DNA from: Ilumatobacteraceae bacterium
Lineage (GTDB): Bacteria > Actinomycetota > Acidimicrobiia > Acidimicrobiales > Ilumatobacteraceae
Assembly: GCA_033344875.1 (NCBI GenBank)
Contig: JAWPMO010000001.1
Coordinates: forward strand, 2,815,595 to 2,879,594
Direction of reading: 5' to 3'
DNA: 64,000 nucleotides
Numbering within the stretch: the first letter of the stretch is position 1; each line of letters starts with the position of its first letter. The notes under the pieces are model-generated. The model was not told the origin of the DNA. It made no database searches and worked only from the letters and a program-made list of their open reading frames with translations. The translations under genes and the position numbers were made by a program. Shown here one piece after another: positions 46,101-54,151 of the stretch.

Positions 46101-47433
46101 ACGTGGAGGCGGCGTGACCGGCCCAGGTGGTGGCGTCCAACAGCGTCGTGCCGTTCGGCGCGTACAGCCGCACCGTGTCGCTGCCGCCGAGCCCGAAGTC
46201 GAACCCGGTCAGCTCGTCGCTGTCGATCGCGAGGTACCCGCCGGCGGGGATCACGGTCCCGGCCGGGAGGGCGTAGTTGTGGGTGTCGTCGTCGTCCTTG
46301 ATCACGAAGCCCGACACGTCCGACGCCGTCGGCGCCAGGTTGACGAGCTCGACCCAGTCGCCGGGATCGCCGCCCTGCGACTCGACCTCGTTGATCTTCA
46401 CGCCGGTGAAGGCGGTCAGTTCGTACGGCACCCGGTCGTACGACCACTCGCCGTCGACGACCGTGAACTTCATCCACTCGTCGACCGCGGTCGACCCCTC
46501 GACGGTGATGCGGGTGAGGTTGTCGACCGACTTCACGCCGTACACGTCGAGCCACCGCGACCCTGCGGCGAGCGGTTGATCCTCGTGGAAGGTGTGGCTG
46601 TCGCCGTCGAGCAGGAGCACCTCACCGTCGAAGCGCGCCGCGAGGTTCCGGATGGTGCGCACGATCGGGCGGAATCCGTACAGCTCGTCGAACGACGGAT
46701 CGGTCGAGCCCGGGTCGAACATGTCGGCTTGCATCATGACGACGACGAGCGACGAACGTCGACGGCGCGCGTCCGCGAAGGTCTGCTCGATCAGTCGGAT
46801 GCTCGCGTGGGTGCGCCACGCCACCTCCAGCCGCTGCTGCCAGTTCGGAGCTTCCATGCCGGTCCAGGGGGCGAGGCCGTTGTTGCTCCCGACCACGTGC
46901 ACGGCGGCGAAGGCTGCATCGCCGTCGCGGAAGCGGACGTTCTCGGGCAGTCCCCACAACCACTGCGACGTCACCCGCATCGCGGTCTGTCCGAGGGTCC
47001 GGTTCTTCCGCGGGAAGAACGTGTCGCGGATCGCGTCGAGCCGCTCGTACGGGTCGTAGCTGCCGTTGTTGGCGCGGTGGCAGTCGGTCCACTCGTTGTC
47101 GCCCGGGCTGTACACCAGCGGCTCGACGAAGCGGTCGAACTGTTCGCGCACGTCGGCGAAGTACTCGTCGGTGCATTCGCTGCTTCCCGACTTGATGTCG
47201 CCGACATGGCCGACCCATTCGACGTCGGTGTCGGCGTTGATCTGGTCGACCACGTTCGGGAAGTTGAGGATCTGCGCATCGCCGTACGGGATGTCGCCGA
47301 TCAGCGCGAACGTGGACGTGTCACGGGGCCCGCGACGGTCGGGCTGGTGACCGAGCCCTGCCGACACCACGGACGGCACGAGCACGAGCGACGCGGCGGC
47401 GAGCCCGATGAAACAACGGTGGAGTGACCTCAT
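43180..47433 (-). CDS. Giant secreted protein: metallophosphatase-like head, six lamin-tail domains, beta-propeller tail
   Basis: 1,417 aa. Signal peptide 1-25. The head (about 38-340) has a calcineurin-like metal site: IGDIPYG, GHVGDIKSG, SPGDNEW and LLDGDSHTFH. Six lamin-tail (LTD) repeats follow (about 345-1110), each starting NEVES(N/G)G..DWVEL and ending with CPDGTGEF..TKGAANDC. The tail (about 1115-1417) is a phytase/esterase-like propeller (GDMSGLAYE, AEGVTLAAGDGGAVYVG, NNEGFTI). Exported; it may release phosphate or bind surfaces. The start is chosen for the signal peptide; 90 upstream in-frame residues look non-coding. Confidence 0.85.
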   Translation of the reverse strand: MRSLHRCFIGLAAASLVLVPSVVSAGLGHQPDRRGPRDTSTFALIGDIPYGDAQILNFPNVVDQINADTDVEWVGHVGDIKSGSSECTDEYFADVREQFDRFVEPLVYSPGDNEWTDCHRANNGSYDPYERLDAIRDTFFPRKNRTLGQTAMRVTSQWLWGLPENVRFRDGDAAFAAVHVVGSNNGLAPWTGMEAPNWQQRLEVAWRTHASIRLIEQTFADARRRRSSLVVVMMQADMFDPGSTDPSFDELYGFRPIVRTIRNLAARFDGEVLLLDGDSHTFHEDQPLAAGSRWLDVYGVKSVDNLTRITVEGSTAVDEWMKFTVVDGEWSYDRVPYELTAFTGVKINEVESQGGDPGDWVELVNLAPTASDVSGFVIKDDDDTHNYALPAGTVIPAGGYLAIDSDELTGFDFGLGGSDTVRLYAPNGTTLLDATTWAGHAASTWGRCADGTGTFQVTTSSTKGAANDCTALIGFNEVESSGGEPGDWVELYNPGPSVSDVSGWTFSDDDDAHTHTIPAGTVVAAGEYLVLDSDELTGFDFGLGGADSVRLFDTAGTLVDSYSWTLHAAVTYGRCPNWVGDFAETYEPTKGAANVCGEPVTTVKINETESSGGDPGDWIELINIGSDDVDLGGWQFRDDDDTHTYDFPLGTVIPAGGYVVIDEGTDFDFGFGSTDTARLFSPDGTLVDSFTQPAHAAVTWGRCPDGTGEFADTGSPTKGAANDCEAPAVDTVRVNEVESNGDSTDWVELINIGDGPVDVSGWTILDNDDTHTPYEIPAGTTIYAGGYLVVDDAPGGLTFGLGGGDSVRLFRGDGTLADSYTWTEHATTTYGRCPDGTGEFGATTAATRGAANDCPLPTLVFNEVESNGDATDWFELLNTSAGPIDLSGYSFLDNDDSKTPFVFPAGTVLAPGAYLAVDNDGAPTGFDFGLGGADSVRLFDTTGALVTSHTWTEHATSTYGRCPDGIGEFTTTLVGTKGGPNACGSPIVVNEVESNGDVTDWVELYNPTGATASVAGFTISDDDDTHVFVIPSGTTIDPLGHLVIDTLDFGLGGADSVRLFDVAGDLVDSYTWTSHAATTYGRCPDGSGEFETTLEPTKGGQNRCAGVTFFGPWPGSSDVNVADDATTFSGDMSGLAYEASGTSAPGVVWAVENGNGLLYRMVRTGSTWTPDTGWETGKVLSYPGGTGTVDAEGVTLAAGDGGAVYVGAERDNTASSTSRNSVLLFDTTGVGGTIAATTEWDLTADLPVTGANAGIEAMAWVPDTFLVANGFVDETTGLAYVPADHPGHGDGLFFVGLEATGGVYAYALNDDGTFARIATIDSGFPSVMALEFDSELGDLWAVCDDGCQGRSSILRIDGGAFTVAESFERPTAMPNINNEGFTITPLVECVAGARPVLWTDDSDTDGHSFREGTIACP
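44110..46406 (-). repeat. Six tandem LTD-coding repeats, about 386 bases each
   Basis: The conserved start of each unit recurs near 46390, 46000, 45610, 45225, 44845 and 44455. Units 1-3 carry a GG(D/E)PGD motif, units 4-6 a shorter N-G-D-x-T-D motif, so the array looks like two sub-blocks. Confidence 0.8.
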
Positions 47434-47590
47434 GGTCGACAGGCTGACGGGTCGTTCTGACCGGAGACCGTCCGACGGATGAACGTCGACTGAACAGTGT
47501 CTGCACGATCGGGACGAACCCCGGATCTGCCGGCACCGTCCGATTCTGCTCGGCGTCGAATCCGACAGCGAGCACGACGTTCGGTCGCCG

Positions 47591-47596
47591 TAGTGT
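47591..47596 (+). promoter_or_regulatory. -10 box TAGTGT, leaderless promoter of the EamA gene
   Basis: Six bases before the GTG at 47603; identical hexamer and spacing to 30734. Confidence 0.5.
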
Positions 47597-47602
47597 GCCG
47601 CT

Positions 47603-48538
47603 GTGCTCCGATCGGTCGCCCGCGCGTTCGTCGGCGAGGAAGAACTCACCGAACGCCAGGGAGCGATCCTCGTCGCCACCGCCGGCGTGGTCTTCAGCTT
47701 CACGGCGATCGCCTACCGTGCGGTCGACAGCGCGACCGACTGGCAGTTCCTCGCCTACCGGGGCCTGTCGACCACCGCCGCGATGGTCCTGCTCACCGTG
47801 GCCAGGAGCCGCCACCGACCGGTCCCGTTCCGCGAGACCAACGCCCGCGTCGTGCTCGCCGCGCTGCTGCTGGCGCTCACGTCGATGTTCTACATCCTGG
47901 CGCTGAGCCGCACGTCGGCCGCCACCACGCTGTTCCTCCTCGCGACTGCGCCGCTCTTCGCCGCGCTCATCGGGTGGCTCGCGCTGCGCGAACGGGTCGA
48001 CCGGGCGACGGTCGTCGCGATCGGCATGTCCGGGGTCGGCATCGCGATCATGGTCGGCTCCGGACTCGAGGCCGGATCGGGCGTCGGCGTGCTGTTCGCG
48101 GCGACGATGCCGATCCTGATCGGGTCGTACAACGTCGCACTTCGATCGGCCGGCCACGTCGACCCGGTGATCCCCGCCCTGATCTCGGGCGTCATGCTCG
48201 CCGTCGGTTCGGGAGCGATGGCCTTGTTCGACGGCGGGCTCGGCGTCACCTGGCACGACGCCGTGCTGGCCAGCATCACCGGCGGCTTCGCGCTGGGGGT
48301 CGGCCTCCCGCTGTTCAACCTCGGTCATCGCTCCGTGGCGTCGGCCCGCGTGTCGCTCCTCCTGATGACCGAGATCGTGCTCGCCCCGCTGTGGGTGTGG
48401 ATCTGGCCCGGTGAACGACCGCGCAACTCCACGTTGGTGGGCGGTCTGATCGTGCTCACCACGGTTGCCTGGCTCCTGACACGGGCGTCAGCGCGCGACC
48501 CCGACGACGACCAGCTCGCCACCACGCCGGCGGTCTGA
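47603..48538 (+). CDS. EamA (DMT) family transporter
   Basis: 311 aa. Two EamA repeats with about ten hydrophobic segments; repeat ends LAATAPLFAALIGWLALRERV (near 122) and LLLMTEIVLAPLWVWIWPGE (near 251-270) show the typical P-x-(F/L)-x(3)-(I/W) and E-R/P pattern. A drug/metabolite exporter of unknown substrate in the inner membrane. It is divergent from the LTD protein. Confidence 0.88.
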   Translation: MLRSVARAFVGEEELTERQGAILVATAGVVFSFTAIAYRAVDSATDWQFLAYRGLSTTAAMVLLTVARSRHRPVPFRETNARVVLAALLLALTSMFYILALSRTSAATTLFLLATAPLFAALIGWLALRERVDRATVVAIGMSGVGIAIMVGSGLEAGSGVGVLFAATMPILIGSYNVALRSAGHVDPVIPALISGVMLAVGSGAMALFDGGLGVTWHDAVLASITGGFALGVGLPLFNLGHRSVASARVSLLLMTEIVLAPLWVWIWPGERPRNSTLVGGLIVLTTVAWLLTRASARDPDDDQLATTPAV

Positions 48539-48585
48539 CGGACGCACGGCTCCCGATCGGGCGACGAGCGGCGCGAGACTCGCGC

Positions 48586-49806
48586 ATGGCCTACATCGAA
48601 CGTCGAGTGCACGATGCCGACGCCCACATCATGGAACCGCCGACCTGGCTGCGCGACCACGCCGACCCCGACATCCGGGACCGCATCGAGATCCCGACCT
48701 ACGCGAACGAACTGGTGCAGACCGGCGAGGCACCGGCCGGCGAGGCACCCGACCCGGCCGAACTCGACGACATCTTCGCCCGGCTGACCGAGCGTCATCA
48801 CAGCGACGAGTTCCTCGCCACCGAGGAGACCGACGTGATGCAGCGGAAGAACTTCGCCGCGACCGGCGCCTTCCTCGCCGAGGATCGACCTCGCGTGCTC
48901 GACTTCATCGGCGTCGACAGCCAGCTGCTGTTCAACACGTTCCACAACAGCCGGCTCTACCAGTGGGAGCACGGCGACGGCGGCCCGGTCGACCTGGACC
49001 TCGCCTACGGCACCGCCCGCGCCCACAACCGGGGCATGACCGAGTTCTGTTCGGTCGACGACCGACTGCTCGCCACCTGCTACGTCCCGCTCGCCGACTT
49101 CGACCGCTCCGACGCGATGGCGACCGAGGCGATCGAGATGGGTGCGGCGGCGCTCCTGGTCGCCTCCGGCTGCCCGGCCGGGCACTCGCCATCGCACCGC
49201 GAGCTCGACCGGGTCTGGCGGCAGGCCGAGGAAGCCGGCATCCCGGTCGTCTTCCACGTCGGCGGCACCGGCGACCTGATCGACCCGAACTACTTCCACA
49301 ACGGACTGCCGATCCCGCCCGATTTCCACGGTGGCGCCGAGAACTTCCGCTCGGTCGACTACATGGCGATCCCGTTCCCGCCGATGCAGACGCTCGCCAC
49401 GATGATCTTCGACGGTGTGCTCGACCGGCACCCGAACCTGCGCATCGGCGTCATCGAGCAGGGCTGCATCTGGTTGCCGAGCTGGCTCAAGCAGATGGAG
49501 TCGGCGATGGATGCGTTCGGTCGTCACGAGGAACGACTGCGGCAGCTGTCGATGAAGCCAGGCGAGTTCGTGGAGCGGCAAGTGCGGGTGACGCCGTATC
49601 CGACCGAAGACGTGGGGTGGGTGACCGATCAGGTCGGCCCGAACATCTTGCTGTTCAACACCGACTATCCGCACGTCGAGGGTGGCCGGCGCCCGTTCGA
49701 ACGGTTCGAGCGCAGCCTCGGCGATCGCTCCGACGAGATCCGAGACCGCTTCTACGCCGACAACTTCGTCGACCTGATGGGGTCGGCCGTCAGCGCGCTC
49801 ATCTGA
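48586..49806 (+). CDS. Amidohydrolase family 2 (metal-dependent hydrolase)
   Basis: 406 aa. N-terminal metal motif DADAHIMEPP (10-19), PVVFHVGG near 220, IGVIEQGCIWLP near 290 and FNTDYPHVEG near 360. Family members decarboxylate or hydrolyse aromatic and small carbonyl compounds (ACMSD-like). No pathway neighbours point to a substrate. A GAGACT box ends 5 bases before the ATG. Confidence 0.87.
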   Translation: MAYIERRVHDADAHIMEPPTWLRDHADPDIRDRIEIPTYANELVQTGEAPAGEAPDPAELDDIFARLTERHHSDEFLATEETDVMQRKNFAATGAFLAEDRPRVLDFIGVDSQLLFNTFHNSRLYQWEHGDGGPVDLDLAYGTARAHNRGMTEFCSVDDRLLATCYVPLADFDRSDAMATEAIEMGAAALLVASGCPAGHSPSHRELDRVWRQAEEAGIPVVFHVGGTGDLIDPNYFHNGLPIPPDFHGGAENFRSVDYMAIPFPPMQTLATMIFDGVLDRHPNLRIGVIEQGCIWLPSWLKQMESAMDAFGRHEERLRQLSMKPGEFVERQVRVTPYPTEDVGWVTDQVGPNILLFNTDYPHVEGGRRPFERFERSLGDRSDEIRDRFYADNFVDLMGSAVSALI

Positions 49807-49815
49807 CGCTTCGAA

Positions 49816-49853
49816 CCCGTCGACCCCGGCAGGCAGGCATCGGGGTCGACGGG
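49816..49853. terminator. Strong bidirectional hairpin after the amidohydrolase
   Basis: CCCGTCGACCCCG (49816-49828) pairs perfectly with CGGGGTCGACGGG (49841-49853): 13 bp, loop 12. It lies between convergent genes. Confidence 0.7.
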
Positions 49854-49861
49854 TCGACCAC

Positions 49862-49886
49862 CCGCCAGGGCGTCACGCCCTGGCGG
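49862..49886. terminator. 25-base near-continuous palindrome over the stop codon of the leftward gene
   Basis: Twelve-base arms (49862-49873 and 49875-49886) are perfect inverted copies around one central C. They include the stop codon at 49873-49875 of the coiled-coil protein gene. Probably part of its terminator. Confidence 0.5.
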
Positions 49887-50895
49887 TGAGCTCGGCGCTG
49901 CTGAACGCCAGCACGGCCGGGCAGGTCCCGACGGCGGGAGCCTCGACCGTGATCACCGCGTTCAACCCGGTGATCGTGCTCGTGCCATCACGACCGGCGG
50001 TCACGCCGCCCGGGAAGATCGTCATCGTCACGCTCGCGGTCCGTGCCGCGCCCGCGCACGACGGCACCGCCAGGTTCGAGTCGGCGACGAGGTGCAGTGC
50101 GCCGTCGGCGCGGAACAGGCCACCTTCCACGAGTCCGGGGATGTTCGCCCGCAGGTACCCCTCGGGAGTGCTCCGGATCGTGACGTCGGAGATCGACGGT
50201 GCCGCGCCACACGTGGTGAGACCCGCGCAGTAGATGCGGGTCGCGTCGACGCGGTGGACACCCACGAGGTCGACGGCGTCGAGCGACGCGTCGAACGTCA
50301 TCGGGAACAACCGGGCGAAACGGTCGCGATCCGCGGTCACATCGGTCAGTCGCTGCTGCGTCGCCGCGAGTTCCTGCTGTGCCAGCGTCAGCTCGGCGTC
50401 GAGTGCATCGATCGACGCCAGTGCCGTACTGCGCTGGTCGGTGAGCGCCGCGACGCGCGCCTGCAACGTTCCGACCTGACCGGCGAGATCATCGGCGCCC
50501 CCCTGCGCCGCGAACAGGAGTTCGCGGAGCGAGACGAGTTCGGCGTCGAGCACGGCGACCGCCTCGATCGCGGCACCGCGTTCCGACGTGAGGGTCGCCA
50601 CCTGGCCGCGCAGTTCGCGCTCGGTCGAGTCGTCGTCGCCCGATGCGAATCCGGCGGCGGTGCCGACGGCACCCAGGACAGCCGCGATCGCCAGGAGCGC
50701 GACGAGCACGACACCACCCTTCGGCCACGGGGAACCGTCGCGTCGGCCACGACCCGCACGCTCGCTGCGCGTGCCACGCTCCAGCGAGAACACGGTGGGA
50801 GGCGATGCGTGGGGCTGCGGAGCCACCGGCCTCGTGACCCGGGTGACGTCGCCGCCGCCGGTTCGGCTCCGATGGAGCACGTTCGTGATGTTCAC
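49873..50895 (-). CDS. Single-pass membrane protein with long coiled coil and extracellular domain
   Basis: 340 aa. Basic, Ser/Arg-rich cytoplasmic head (1-58), membrane segment about 62-85 (VVLVALLAIAAVLGAVGTAAGF), coiled coil about 93-190 with heptads (ELRGQVATLTSERGAAIEAV; LAQQELAATQQRL), then a beta-rich extracellular domain with paired cysteines (IYCAGLTTCGAAP, VPSCAGAA). An AGAGGTG ribosome binding site precedes the ATG. Probable envelope protein of unknown role. Confidence 0.8.
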   Translation of the reverse strand: MNITNVLHRSRTGGGDVTRVTRPVAPQPHASPPTVFSLERGTRSERAGRGRRDGSPWPKGGVVLVALLAIAAVLGAVGTAAGFASGDDDSTERELRGQVATLTSERGAAIEAVAVLDAELVSLRELLFAAQGGADDLAGQVGTLQARVAALTDQRSTALASIDALDAELTLAQQELAATQQRLTDVTADRDRFARLFPMTFDASLDAVDLVGVHRVDATRIYCAGLTTCGAAPSISDVTIRSTPEGYLRANIPGLVEGGLFRADGALHLVADSNLAVPSCAGAARTASVTMTIFPGGVTAGRDGTSTITGLNAVITVEAPAVGTCPAVLAFSSAELTARA

Positions 50896-50917
50896 GGTTC
50901 ACCTCTGTGTGTCGAAT

Positions 50918-50936
50918 GACCCGAACCGTTCGGGTC
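50918..50936. promoter_or_regulatory. Palindrome GACCCGAACCGTTCGGGTC upstream of the coiled-coil protein gene
   Basis: Nine-base inverted arms around one central base, 23 bases upstream of the ATG at 50895. A candidate operator; it could also serve the divergent MFS gene. No regulator gene is adjacent. Confidence 0.45.
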
Positions 50937-51071
50937 GTGCAGTGATTCGACGCCACGGTCACCCACCCGGTTCCCGGCCGAATGTCACAGTTCGCGCGCG
51001 ACCCGCCGGGTGGACCGACGGCCGGGCACCGCGCGGTCGACCTCGACGCTCGCCCGATCGTCCCGCGTCGC

Positions 51072-51077
51072 TAGCGT
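51072..51077 (+). promoter_or_regulatory. -10 box TAGCGT, leaderless promoter of the MFS gene
   Basis: Seven bases before the ATG at 51085; no ribosome binding site. Confidence 0.5.
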
Positions 51078-51084
51078 GCGCCGG

Positions 51085-52572
51085 ATGACGACGGAGGTGG
51101 AAGGCGAGACGGACGGTGGCATCTGGTCGTCCCGGTACCTTCCCGTCACCCTCGCCAACCTCACGATCGTCGCGATCGCGGCGTTCGACGGGCTCGCGCT
51201 CATCGCCGCCCTGCCGTCGATCGCCGACGATCTCGGCGATGTCGCCCTGCTCCCCTGGGTGATCACCGCATTCCTCGCGACGTCGGCCGTCGCCGGCATC
51301 ACGGCCGGTCCGATCATCGACGCGGTGGGTGTCCGACGGACGTTCCGCGTGACCGGCCTGTGGTTCCTGCTGTCGAGCGGCGCGGCGGCCGCCGCGCCGA
51401 ACATGCCGCTCCTCGTCGTGGCCCGCGCACTCCAGGGCATCGGCGGCGGCCTCGTGATCTCCGTCGCGCTCGCGGCGGTCGGTCTCAGCTATCCGAATCG
51501 GCTCCGCCCACGGGCGTTCGCGGCGATCTCCATGGTGTGGGGTGTGTTGGGCTTCGGTGGCCCCGCGATCACGGCCGGCCTCCTGGCCGTCTCCGGCTGG
51601 CGCATGATCTTCGTCGTGCAGTTGCCGATCACGGCGCTGGCGCTCGCCGCCGGGTGGCGAACCCTGCCGAGCACGCGGGAGCGTCCGCAGCGGATCGTGA
51701 TGGACGTGCGCGGCATCCTGCTCATCGCCGGCCTGGTCGTGATCTCGCTGGTCGCGGTGTCGCAGTCGGGCATCCGCTGGTGGTTCACCGGGCTCGGCAC
51801 CGCGATCGCGATCGCGCTCGGCGCCGTGTTCTGGGTCCACGCCGGGCGGGCCGAGAACCCGCTGGTCGCCCGTGAGCACATCACCCGCTTCCCGCTCAAG
51901 CGCGTGCACGTGACGTCGGGGCTCGTGCTGATCGCCGGCCTCGCTGCCGACAACTACCTGCCGCTCTACATGCAGACGACCCGCGGGCGATCCGAGTCGT
52001 TCGCCGCGTTCTCCGTGCTGTTCCTGACCGTCGGGTGGACGTCGGCCGCGTTCGTGGTCAGTCGGTTGCTCGAGCATCGCTGGCGGGAGTCCGACGCGAT
52101 CCTGCTCGGGTCGCTGATCCTGGTGCCGGCGGTCGCGCTCGGCGGTGTCGGTGTGGCGCTCTCGTGGCCGATCCCGGTGATCTTCGTCGCCTTCTTCTTC
52201 ATGGGGACCGCGATCGGCTTCGTGTCGACGTCGGGGTTGACGTTGCTGCAGTCGGCCGCCGACGAGTCGGAGATGGGGCGGGTCAACGCCGCACACCAGT
52301 TCGTGCGCACGATCTGCATCACCTACGGCGTCGCCGTCGGCGGTGCGATCCTGCTGTTCGTCGTCGATCGGCAGATCGGCGACGTCGAGGTCGTCCGCGA
52401 CGCGCTCGGCGGCGAGGAGATCGACACCTCGGGCCCGATCCTCGACGCGATCCGCGACGGCCTCGCCTGGGTACACGTGTTCAGCGGCGTGGCCGCGGTG
52501 GGGTGCGTGGCCGCGGCGACGGTGCTCTGGCGGCAGACCGCAGCACGGTCGGCAGCACCGGCACCACGCTGA
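51085..52572 (+). CDS. MFS transporter, probable drug exporter (DHA2-like)
   Basis: 495 aa with about 12-14 hydrophobic segments. The first helix and loop read VAIAAFDGLALIAALPSIADDLGD, and the motif C-like GGPAITAGLLAVSGWRMIFVVQLPI near 160-185 is typical of the 14-TM drug:proton antiporter family. ARALQGIGGG near 115-125 is the family's central motif. Substrate unknown. Confidence 0.88.
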   Translation: MTTEVEGETDGGIWSSRYLPVTLANLTIVAIAAFDGLALIAALPSIADDLGDVALLPWVITAFLATSAVAGITAGPIIDAVGVRRTFRVTGLWFLLSSGAAAAAPNMPLLVVARALQGIGGGLVISVALAAVGLSYPNRLRPRAFAAISMVWGVLGFGGPAITAGLLAVSGWRMIFVVQLPITALALAAGWRTLPSTRERPQRIVMDVRGILLIAGLVVISLVAVSQSGIRWWFTGLGTAIAIALGAVFWVHAGRAENPLVAREHITRFPLKRVHVTSGLVLIAGLAADNYLPLYMQTTRGRSESFAAFSVLFLTVGWTSAAFVVSRLLEHRWRESDAILLGSLILVPAVALGGVGVALSWPIPVIFVAFFFMGTAIGFVSTSGLTLLQSAADESEMGRVNAAHQFVRTICITYGVAVGGAILLFVVDRQIGDVEVVRDALGGEEIDTSGPILDAIRDGLAWVHVFSGVAAVGCVAAATVLWRQTAARSAAPAPR

Positions 52573-52581
52573 CGGTGCCGG
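52558..52581. terminator. Hairpin between the MFS and SRPBCC genes
   Basis: CCGGCACC (52558-52565) pairs with GGTGCCGG (52574-52581), loop 8 bases, covering the MFS stop codon and ending just before the stop of the convergent gene. Confidence 0.55.
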
Positions 52582-52582
52582 G

Positions 52583-53554
52583 TCAGACGGCGACCAACGA
52601 TTCGAGTCGGGCGTAGGAGGCCTCCATGCCCTCGACCATGCCGGTCTCGAGCACCTGGTCACGGACCTCACGGCTCGGGTAGGTGACGACCAGGGTCACC
52701 AGGGTGGCGTCGCCGACGGGAGTCAGGGTGAGTTCGTTCGTCACGCCGGAACCGTCCATGCCGATCATGCGTTCCGTGGTGACGGCACGGCGAGGCGGGT
52801 TCGACTCCAGCACCTCGCCCTCGAAGCCGAAGCTCCCGCTGCCGTCGTCGGCCTCCCACTCGTAGCGGAACGAGTCGCCGACCTGCACACCGACCTCGCA
52901 CACGGGCATCGACCACCCGTCGGGGCCGAGCATCCAGCGGCGCATCAGGTCGGCGTCGTGGTGTGCCCGCCACACCTGCTCGACCGAACCACGGACGATC
53001 CGCGTGATGCGGACATGTGTGTCGTCGAGCAGTTGCGATTCGGTCCCGCGGTCGGCTGCGAACGTGGCGAGGTCGGCGAGCACGTCGTCCATCTGCGACA
53101 TCGCCGACGTGGCACCCTCGACCATGCCCATCTCCGCCAGCTGCTCCATCGAGGCGAGATCGGGGAACGTCGTGACGGTGGTGTAGCGCGAGCCGGTCGG
53201 CGTCGTCGTGAACTCCATCCGCATCGTCATCGACGGCATCGACGCGTTGGGTTCTCCGTCGTCGCCGGCGAACCCGTCGATGACCTCGAAGCTCCGTCCT
53301 GGGTTCACCGACGTGAAGATCCAGTAGCCGCTCGACGTCTCCCCGTCGGGCCCGGTCATCGTGTAGTTGCTGCGCCCGCCTTCGGTCATGTCGTGTCGGG
53401 CGAACGTGGCCGGCCAGGTCGGCGGCCCCCAGAAGCGTTCGAGCTGGCGCGGGTCGGCGAAGGCTTCCCACAGCCGTTCGACCGGGACGGGGTAGTCGCC
53501 GACGAGGGTCATCGTGAGCGCTTCGGGATCGGAGGTGACGGAGGTGACGGGCAT
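52583..53554 (-). CDS. Tandem SRPBCC (AHSA1-like) protein
   Basis: 323 aa made of two AHSA1-type domains. The first (about 10-150) has VPVERLWEAFADPRQLERFWGPP; the second (about 178-320) has GSVEQVWRAHHDADLMRRWMLGPDGWSM. Both show the F/W-x-GP motif of START-like folds that bind hydrophobic ligands. The pairing with the ArsR gene upstream on the same strand is a well-known arrangement, and the two are probably co-transcribed. AAGGAG precedes the ATG. Confidence 0.9.
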   Translation of the reverse strand: MPVTSVTSDPEALTMTLVGDYPVPVERLWEAFADPRQLERFWGPPTWPATFARHDMTEGGRSNYTMTGPDGETSSGYWIFTSVNPGRSFEVIDGFAGDDGEPNASMPSMTMRMEFTTTPTGSRYTTVTTFPDLASMEQLAEMGMVEGATSAMSQMDDVLADLATFAADRGTESQLLDDTHVRITRIVRGSVEQVWRAHHDADLMRRWMLGPDGWSMPVCEVGVQVGDSFRYEWEADDGSGSFGFEGEVLESNPPRRAVTTERMIGMDGSGVTNELTLTPVGDATLVTLVVTYPSREVRDQVLETGMVEGMEASYARLESLVAV

Positions 53555-53655
53555 GGTGACTCCTTGCGGGTTCGTGTGCGGGTGCGAATCGGCGTGCTGG
53601 TGATGTGCCGGCGGGTCGGGTGTCGGCAGGTCGGCAGGGACACGGGCTGGGGTGC

Positions 53656-54018
53656 TCAGGCCTCGGTGGTTCGGGCCTCGCCGGTCGGGTTGGCGAGCAC
53701 CTCGTCGAGTTGGCTGAACCGGGCGTGCCAGAGCGCCTCGAGCTCGGTGAGCACCGCCCGCGCCCTGGCGATCCGATCGGCGTTGCCGCGCACGAGGCGT
53801 TCTCGACCGTGGCGGTGTTTGCTCACGAGCCCGGCTCCTTCCAACACGGCGACGTGCTTCTGCACGGCGGCGAAACTCATGTCGTAGTCGGCCGCCAGTG
53901 CGCTGACCGAGGCTTCACCGGTCAGCGTCCGCCGGACGATGTCGCGTCGGGTCGCATCGGCGAGTGCTCGGAAGAGCCGGTCGACCTCGGCGTCCGACAT
54001 CTCAGTTTGTACAACCAT
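53656..54018 (-). CDS. ArsR/SmtB-family regulator
   Basis: 120 aa. Winged helix: VDRLFRALADATRRDIVRRTLTGEASVSALAADYDMSFAAVQKHVAVLEGAGLVS in pieces (about 11-68). No metal-site cysteines, so it is probably not a metal sensor. The start at 54018 lies inside the operator, which a leaderless transcript would allow; an internal ATG at 54000 (MSDAEVDR) matches the family N-terminus and is the alternative. It should repress its own gene and the SRPBCC gene. Confidence 0.9.
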   Translation of the reverse strand: MVVQTEMSDAEVDRLFRALADATRRDIVRRTLTGEASVSALAADYDMSFAAVQKHVAVLEGAGLVSKHRHGRERLVRGNADRIARARAVLTELEALWHARFSQLDEVLANPTGEARTTEA

Positions 54019-54055
54019 ATGGTTGTAGGTTACGCACTGCGGCGTCGCCCGTCAA
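54010..54055 (-). promoter_or_regulatory. ArsR promoter with a perfect 18-base operator
   Basis: Read leftwards: TTGACG (54050-54055), 17 bases, TAACCT (54027-54032), then the perfect palindrome TACAACCATATGGTTGTA (54010-54027) across the transcription start. Binding would block initiation. Confidence 0.75.
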
Positions 54056-54151
54056 GGGGCGCGCGACATCTGCTTCGCAACCATGTCGGTCGGTGTGCGG
54101 GCAACGTCCCGGCAGGGCCGGCCCGGCGGACGGGTGATCGGCTGCGGGTCG

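Noticed and set aside
43570-47427. Long rightward open frame (1,285 codons) opposite the lamin-tail protein
   Set aside because: Arg/Val-rich shadow; the leftward strand has the signal peptide and six matching domains.
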